Shown: piece by piece, positions 6,141 through 10,423 of the stretch
Layout: the number at the start of each line of letters is the position of its first letter
Position numbering within the stretch: position 1 is the stretch's first letter
Assembly (NCBI GenBank): GCA_025450375.1
Contig: JANWHO010000016.1
Location: 1 to 10,423, forward strand
Reading direction: 5' to 3'
From: Chloroflexota bacterium
GTDB lineage: Bacteria; Chloroflexota; UBA5177; JANWHV01
DNA length: 10,423 nt
Program-made: the position numbers and the translations under genes
Notes under the pieces: generated by a model
Databases searched by the model: none
Seen by the model: only the letters and a program-made list of their open reading frames with translations
What the model was told of the DNA's origin: nothing

Positions 6141-7416
6141 TCCCATGACCGCGAACCCCCCGAAGGGTGCCGAGTTGAACGGCTTCCACCAGCACCGATT
6201 GGCCAACGGCCTGCAACTCCTGGGCCAATACATGCCGGATGTGCAGAGCGCTTCCGCCTGCTTCTATGTCCTGACTGGCGGCCGCGATGAGGAGGCGGCG
6301 GTGAGCGGAGTCTCCCACTTCCTCGAACATATGACCTTCAAGGGCACGGCCACCCGCGGCTACGAGGATATCAATCGCGAGTTCGAGGAGATGGGCGCCG
6401 ACAACAACGCCGGCACCGGGCACGAGTTCACCTACTTCCATGCCAAGGTGCTACGAGAAGCCATCCCGGAACTTCTCGATTTGCTGGCCGATATGATGCG
6501 GCCCAAACTGGACGCGGCCGACTTCGCCCAGGAACGGGATGTCATCCTGGAAGAGATCGCCCGCTACGAGGATATGCCCAACGCCAAGCTGTCCAATTAT
6601 CTGATGGAGCATTACTTTTCGCCCAGTGGGCTGGCCCGACCGGTTCTCGGCACCACCGAGACCATAGGCGCCATGACCGTGGAGCAGATGCGCGAGTACT
6701 GGCAGCGGCGGTACGGGGTCAATAACATGATCTTCGCCATCGCGGGGAATTACGAGTGGGACGCGGTGAAGGCCCAGATCGAGCGTCTTTGCGGTGGCTG
6801 GCATGGGGGAGAGACTGGACGGCAACCGATCTCGGTTAACCCGCCCAGTGCCCTGCATGTGTACGAGCGCCCGGATCTGCAACAGCAATTGCTGGAGATC
6901 GGGTTCCCTGGGGTGGCGCAGAACGACCCGGATCGTTACGCGGCCGAGGTGTTGGGGACCATCCTCGGCGATAGTTCCGGCTCGCGGCTCTATTGGGAGG
7001 TACAAGAGGCGGGCCTGGCGGAGGGGATCGGGGGGGACTATCTGGCCATGGACGGGGTTGGGCTCCTCTATGTCTCGGCCAGCCTCCAACCGGCCAAGAC
7101 GCAACGGGCCCTGGAAGCAATCGGTGAATCCGTTCGAAAGTTACAGCAAGGGCCGATCGGCGAGGATGAGCTGCGGCGGGCCAAAACCAAGCTGGTGAGC
7201 CGCTTGGTAATGAGCGGCGAAAGCACGAACTCACGCATGCTCAGCCTGTGCGGCTCCTGGGTTGCCCTGGGCCGTCTGGAGACGCTCGCCGAGGAAGCGG
7301 CGCTCATCGACGCGGTTACGCTGGAAGACCTCTATCGGCTCCGTGAGCGCGTGCCCCTGGACGGACACCAAGTAGCCGTAACCATGGGACCGGTAGCCGA
7401 GGCACGACTGCGGTAA
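6130..7416 (+). CDS. M16B zinc metallopeptidase, catalytic subunit
   Basis: This is a 428-residue M16B peptidase. The inverted zinc motif HFLEH is intact (H63, E66 as base, H67), with the third ligand on the ERDVILEEIARYED helix (about E142). Typical flanking blocks are RDEEAAVSGVSHFLEH, MTFKGTATR and NAGTGHEFTYFHAKVL. The C-terminal half, at the point where its partner has Arg and Tyr, reads SRLYWEVQEAGLAEG. Arg is replaced by Gln292 and Tyr by Glu298, and the segment is one residue shorter. This is the mirror of the loss in the upstream subunit. The expected product is the zinc-bearing half of a heterodimeric endopeptidase that cleaves peptides inside a closed chamber; the substrate is unknown. 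The start overlaps the upstream gene by 11 bp, consistent with balanced expression of both subunits. No signal peptide. It lies 32 bp before tsaE with no clear terminator, so co-transcription is likely. Confidence 0.93.
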   Translation: MSSNPMTANPPKGAELNGFHQHRLANGLQLLGQYMPDVQSASACFYVLTGGRDEEAAVSGVSHFLEHMTFKGTATRGYEDINREFEEMGADNNAGTGHEFTYFHAKVLREAIPELLDLLADMMRPKLDAADFAQERDVILEEIARYEDMPNAKLSNYLMEHYFSPSGLARPVLGTTETIGAMTVEQMREYWQRRYGVNNMIFAIAGNYEWDAVKAQIERLCGGWHGGETGRQPISVNPPSALHVYERPDLQQQLLEIGFPGVAQNDPDRYAAEVLGTILGDSSGSRLYWEVQEAGLAEGIGGDYLAMDGVGLLYVSASLQPAKTQRALEAIGESVRKLQQGPIGEDELRRAKTKLVSRLVMSGESTNSRMLSLCGSWVALGRLETLAEEAALIDAVTLEDLYRLRERVPLDGHQVAVTMGPVAEARLR

Positions 7417-7448
7417 GGATTGCCAGTCGAGTGGGAACATTGTGACGA

Positions 7449-7934
7449 GTGAGCGTGAAATCACCGATCGATTTTATCAGCCAGAGTCCAGCCCAGACCG
7501 CGCTCGCGGGTGAGCATCTTGGCGCCGCGTGCCAGGGCGGCGAGGTGGTGTGGCTCTCGGGCGATTTGGGGGCCGGGAAGACCGTACTGGCTCAGGGCAT
7601 GGCCCGCGGCCTGGGCGTTACGGCGGAGGTGAACAGTCCGACCTTTACCGTGCTTAAGGAATACGCTGGCCGCCTGGACTTCAATCATTTCGACTTCTAC
7701 CGTCTGGAAGGCCAGGCGCGCGATCCGTGGGCGGAATTCTCCGACTACCGGCGCCCGGACGCGGTATGCGTGGTGGAGTGGGGCGAGTATGGGCGCGACT
7801 TCCTGGGGGAAAGCTACTTAAAGGTCTCGATTCGCCTGATCAGCGCCACCAAGCGTTCAATTCAGCTCATGGCCAGGGGCGCCGCCTATGACGAACTGCT
7901 GCGCCGCTTCCAGGCGCTGGCTTTCCGCGCATGA
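7449..7934 (+). CDS. tsaE: tRNA t6A biosynthesis ATPase TsaE
   Basis: This 161-residue protein has the TsaE/YjeE hallmarks. There is a Walker A loop GDLGAGKT (38-45), a switch-like NSPTF (62-66), the HFDFYR segment (80-85), and VVEW (108-111) near the Walker B/ligand position. TsaE hydrolyses ATP on the TsaB-TsaD complex and is needed for cycles of threonylcarbamoyl transfer to A37 of tRNAs reading ANN codons. Length is normal for the family. The start is GTG 7449; another in-frame GTG at 7455 is possible, as the SD is poor in either case. An in-frame TGA at 7443-7445 bars any earlier start. The last bases overlap the tsaB start by ATGA, and tsaB, rimI and tsaD follow, as in the B. subtilis ydiBCDE cluster. 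Confidence 0.95.
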   Translation: MSVKSPIDFISQSPAQTALAGEHLGAACQGGEVVWLSGDLGAGKTVLAQGMARGLGVTAEVNSPTFTVLKEYAGRLDFNHFDFYRLEGQARDPWAEFSDYRRPDAVCVVEWGEYGRDFLGESYLKVSIRLISATKRSIQLMARGAAYDELLRRFQALAFRA

Positions 7935-8701
7935 CCAACGAACGGCTGTCCCCCGAACCGGAACCGGTGCCGATCACTCTACCAGGACCTTCCTGGAGCG
8001 GGGTCAATGCTGTCTGCATCGATAGCGCCACCGAGATGGCGTCGCTGGCGTTGGTCCACGATGGCGTGGTGGTGGCCGAGCAGACCTGGCTGGCGGGGAC
8101 GCGGCACTCCCGCCTGCTGGCCGCGACGCTCCGCCGCCTGGCCGAGCAGTGTTCTTACGCGCTGCGCGATACCCGGATGGTCTGCGTCTGCACCGGCCCC
8201 GGATCGTTTAACGGCATTCGGGCTGGGATGGCGACCGCGATTGGTCTGGCCACCGGCCTGGACGTCCCCGTGTATGGAGTCGGCGCCCTGGATCTGCTGG
8301 CCTTTCCCCACGCGGAGCGGGCGCCGCATCAGCGGCCAGTCCTCCCCGCCGGGCAAGGGGCCTATTATTCAGCCCTCTTCGGCAGCCGGGGAGGCCGCTG
8401 GCGCCGGCTGACCCCGTATACGGTAGCTCCGCTGGCGACCCTGGCCGCCGAATCACCGGCCAAGTGCTTGTGGTGCGGCCCCATGGATAATGCGGCATGT
8501 GAGGAGTTGTCCATGCTGCTGGGAGGGGCCAAACGGGTGGCCGCCCCCGCGCATAGCCTCCGGCGGGCCTCCTTCATGGTCACGCTCGCCCTGGCCGCTG
8601 GCGAAGCCGGCGCCTCGGGAAGCAGTGCCGATCTGGTGCCTCTCTATGTGCGGAGGCCAGCGATCACCACGCCGCGCGTCGCCGCGATGGCCGGCGCGTA
8701 G
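7931..8701 (+). CDS. tsaB: tRNA t6A biosynthesis protein TsaB
   Basis: This is a 256-residue ASKHA-fold protein. The core starts near residue 26 (VCIDSATEMASLALV) and contains the diagnostic GPGSFNGIRAGMATA block (89-103), corresponding to GPGSFTGLRxGxAxA in the family. Other family marks are RHS at 58-60, PVYGVGALDLLA, a PAGQGAYY segment where most members have DAGRGEYY-like sequence, and a C-terminal LYVRRP. TsaB is a scaffold lacking catalysis that binds TsaD and, with TsaE, supports t6A formation in the cytoplasm. There is a Pro/Glu-rich N-terminal extension of about 25 residues before the core. Translation probably couples to tsaE through the ATGA overlap. The first residue of the usual DA motif is replaced by Pro139, a mild divergence. 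Identification is firm from the GPGSF block and context. Confidence 0.92.
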   Translation: MTNERLSPEPEPVPITLPGPSWSGVNAVCIDSATEMASLALVHDGVVVAEQTWLAGTRHSRLLAATLRRLAEQCSYALRDTRMVCVCTGPGSFNGIRAGMATAIGLATGLDVPVYGVGALDLLAFPHAERAPHQRPVLPAGQGAYYSALFGSRGGRWRRLTPYTVAPLATLAAESPAKCLWCGPMDNAACEELSMLLGGAKRVAAPAHSLRRASFMVTLALAAGEAGASGSSADLVPLYVRRPAITTPRVAAMAGA

Positions 8702-8715
8702 GCCGGGCCGCCGCC

Positions 8716-9405
8716 ATGCCTTTCGTGGTTGACCGCATGTCATTTGGGGATGTATCCGAGGTGATGGCAATCGAGAAGGACTCGTTTACAACCCCCTGGC
8801 CCAGCAATGCCTACAAGAAGGAGTTGGGCGAGAACGTCAACGCCCATTACCTGGTGCTGCGGCTCGCTTCGTCCGAGCATCCAGATCGGCCGCTCTACCC
8901 TCCCGTCCAGCCCGAGCGGCGCGGATTCCTGGGCGGCTTCCTTTTGCCCCTATCCCGGACTCGCCCGGTTCTCCCCGCGCCGCCCGATGTTCAGACCATG
9001 GCTGGCTATGCCGGACTCTGGCTCGTGATCGACGAGGCCCATGTCACCACGATCGCGGTGCGGCCAGAATATCGCGGGAAGGGTCTTGGTGAACTGCTGC
9101 TGGTAGCCCTGACCGAGATTGCCCTGGACATCAACGCCCGCTGGCTCACCCTGGAGGTGCGGGTGTCCAACACCACCGCTCAAGCCCTGTATAGGAAATA
9201 CGGCTTTAAGCCGGCGGGTGTCCGGCCAAAATACTACAGCGACAACCGCGAGGATGCCCTGATCATGTGGACCGACGAGATTCACTCCTCCGCCTTCCAG
9301 GACCGTTTCACGGCCCTTCGCGCCGATCTGAGGGAACGACTCATCCAGGCCGGCGACCTGGCGCCGTTCGCCGAGAGCCTAGCCCCCCCAGGTCGACGGC
9401 GATGA
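8716..9405 (+). CDS. rimI: Ribosomal-protein/N-alpha acetyltransferase RimI with insertion and C-terminal extension
   Basis: This 229-residue GNAT protein is longer than the usual RimI of about 150-160. The N-terminus (MAIEKDSFTTPWP) and the acetyl-CoA loop RGKGLG (120-125) are typical. So are LEVRVSN (146-152), ALYRKYGFKPAGVR (157-170) and YYSDNREDALIM (173-184). E147 and Y159 correspond to the catalytic residues described for RimI. RimI acetylates N-termini of proteins, in enterobacteria that of ribosomal protein S18; the target here is inferred. Between about residues 52 and 95 there is a Pro/Arg-rich insertion, separating the YLVLRLA strand from the normal GYAGLWLVIDEAH strand. About 43 residues extend beyond the GNAT core. 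The start is ATG 8716, 14 bases after tsaB, with no clear SD; an in-frame ATG at 8737 would truncate the first strand. The end overlaps tsaD by ATGA. Confidence 0.92.
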   Translation: MPFVVDRMSFGDVSEVMAIEKDSFTTPWPSNAYKKELGENVNAHYLVLRLASSEHPDRPLYPPVQPERRGFLGGFLLPLSRTRPVLPAPPDVQTMAGYAGLWLVIDEAHVTTIAVRPEYRGKGLGELLLVALTEIALDINARWLTLEVRVSNTTAQALYRKYGFKPAGVRPKYYSDNREDALIMWTDEIHSSAFQDRFTALRADLRERLIQAGDLAPFAESLAPPGRRR

Positions 9406-10423
9406 ATATCCTCGGCATCGACACCTCGTGCGATGACACGGCGGCGGCCGTGGTCCGCGATGGCCGGCTGATCCTGGCCAGCATCATCCGCTCTCAGCTT
9501 CGGACCCATGCCCAGTACGGCGGCGTGGTTCCGGAAGTGGCCAGCCGGGCGCATCTGGGCGATATCGCCTCGGTGGTGGAGGAAGCGCTCACGGCGGCCG
9601 GGCTTGGACTGGCCGACCTGGACGCCATCGGGGTCACTCGGGGTCCTGGCTTGAGCGGGGCGCTTATGGTGGGGGTGAGCTTCGCCAAGGGGTTGGCCAT
9701 GGCGCGTGACCTACCGCTGCTCCCGGTAAATCACCTGGAGGGACACATCTACTCCAACTGGCTGATTCCCCAGGGCACGGACGATCAGCCCGAGCCGCGC
9801 TTCCCCGTCTTGGTCCTGATCGTCTCTGGAGGGCACACCGAACTGCTGCTGATGCGCGAGCATTGCCGGTACGAGCGGCTCGGCGGCACTCGCGATGACG
9901 CGGCGGGCGAGGCATTCGACAAGGTTGGCCGCCGGCTCGGTCTGGGCTTCCCCGGCGGCCCGGCCATACAGCGAACCGCCGAAGGGTTCGCGGGGGACTT
10001 ACCGCGTCTGCCGCGGGCCTGGCTGCGCGGCACCTATGATTTCAGCTTTAGTGGCCTCAAGACGGCGGTCTGGCAACTCTTGCAGGAGCAAGGTGGGCTG
10101 GAGAACGCGGACATCACCGGGATCGCCGCCTCGTTTCAAGACAGCGTGGTGGATGTGCTGGCGACCAAAGTGCTGGCCGCCGCCCAGGAGTTTGGGGCCG
10201 CCACCGTGGCGATCTGCGGCGGGGTAGCGGCGAACGCGGCGTTGCGGACGCGGGTGATGAGCGATTTGCTGGTCCCGGTCTACGTGCCGCCGCTCGCGCT
10301 ATGCATGGACAACGGGGCGATGATCGCCGCCGCCGCCTACTACCGGTGGCAACATCCGGAGGAAGCGGCCGACGACGCGGACCCGCTGCTGGCCGAGGTG
10401 GAACCGGGGTTGGCGCTGGAGGC
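9402..10423 (+). CDS. tsaD: tRNA N6-adenosine threonylcarbamoyltransferase TsaD (3' end outside window)
   Basis: 340 complete codons are visible with no stop before the window ends. Most TsaD proteins are about 335-350 residues, so only a few residues are probably missing. The N-terminus MNILGIDTSCDDTAAAVV is the classic ASKHA phosphate-binding start. The metal-binding HLEGH (H111, H115) and the later CMDNGAMIAA segment (D303 as third ligand) are present. SGGHTEL (142-148) and GEAFDKVGRRLGLGFPGGP (169-187) bind the nucleotide part of the substrate. FSFSGLKTAV and GGVAANAALR complete the family pattern. TsaD transfers the threonylcarbamoyl group from threonylcarbamoyl-AMP to A37 of tRNA, with TsaB and TsaE. 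The CxDN block has Met where Thr is common. ATG 9402 overlaps the rimI stop by ATGA. Confidence 0.96.
   Translation, partial: MNILGIDTSCDDTAAAVVRDGRLILASIIRSQLRTHAQYGGVVPEVASRAHLGDIASVVEEALTAAGLGLADLDAIGVTRGPGLSGALMVGVSFAKGLAMARDLPLLPVNHLEGHIYSNWLIPQGTDDQPEPRFPVLVLIVSGGHTELLLMREHCRYERLGGTRDDAAGEAFDKVGRRLGLGFPGGPAIQRTAEGFAGDLPRLPRAWLRGTYDFSFSGLKTAVWQLLQEQGGLENADITGIAASFQDSVVDVLATKVLAAAQEFGAATVAICGGVAANAALRTRVMSDLLVPVYVPPLALCMDNGAMIAAAAYYRWQHPEEAADDADPLLAEVEPGLALE

Noticed and set aside
9402..10423. TsaD as a truncated pseudogene because no stop is seen
   Set aside because: The frame is open and all motifs are intact to the last base; the window edge, not a mutation, cuts the gene.
1..10423. 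tRNA/rRNA genes, CRISPR arrays, insertion sequences, phage or defence genes
   Set aside because: No cloverleaf-like sequence, regular repeat-spacer pattern, transposase motif or terminal inverted repeats were found, and nearly all of the window is filled by recognisable genes.

Overview
This is a dense, high-G+C bacterial segment with eleven protein-coding genes, all on the + strand. The first gene is probably cut at the 5' edge and the last is cut at the 3' edge. I see no RNA genes, insertion sequences, CRISPR arrays or phage genes. The gene style (a YdiB-YdiC-YdiD-YdiE-like order of t6A genes, paired M16B peptidases, tandem YbjQ-like proteins, GTG starts) would fit a Gram-positive-like or Chloroflexota/Thermomicrobia-type organism. 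That placement is inference from general resemblance, not from any search.

Region 1 (1-3721) is a tightly packed run of four genes. Two are adjacent paralogues, each with two YbjQ/DUF74-like ('putative heavy-metal-binding') domains, so four related domains stand in a row. They are followed by a NUDIX hydrolase and a membrane-anchored phospholipase-D-superfamily protein resembling cardiolipin synthase. The first three genes overlap by a few bases, and the fourth starts 13 bases after the third, so they are probably co-transcribed.

Region 2 (3722-4688) holds one two-domain VOC protein of the CatE-like extradiol dioxygenase/glyoxalase type, 19 bases downstream of the PLD gene with its own Shine-Dalgarno. 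It is followed by the only sizeable gene-free stretch, 4689-4862. That stretch contains a weak terminator-like fold, a candidate sigma70-type promoter (4731-4760) and a perfect 7-bp inverted repeat (4764-4780) at the predicted transcription start.

Region 3 (4863-7416) is an overlapping pair of M16B metallopeptidase subunits with complementary active-site losses. The first has lost the zinc-binding HxxEH motif but keeps the C-terminal Arg/Tyr pair; the second has intact HxxEH but has lost Arg/Tyr. Each is therefore expected to be inactive alone and to form one composite active site as a heterodimer.

Region 4 (7449-10423) is the tRNA t6A (threonylcarbamoyladenosine) cluster tsaE-tsaB-rimI-tsaD. 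ATGA overlaps join tsaE to tsaB and rimI to tsaD. TsaB, TsaD and TsaE together transfer threonylcarbamoyl from threonylcarbamoyl-AMP to A37 of ANN-decoding tRNAs. TsaC/Sua5, which makes the intermediate, is not in the window. RimI, an N-terminal acetyltransferase, is embedded in the cluster and carries an unusual insertion and C-terminal extension. The M16B pair lies 32 bases upstream of tsaE with no obvious terminator between, so regions 3 and 4 are probably one transcription unit.

Most of the window is recognisable. The strongest items for follow-up are the split-active-site peptidase pair, the four-domain YbjQ-like array with one conserved cysteine per protein, and the promoter-hairpin upstream of the peptidases.
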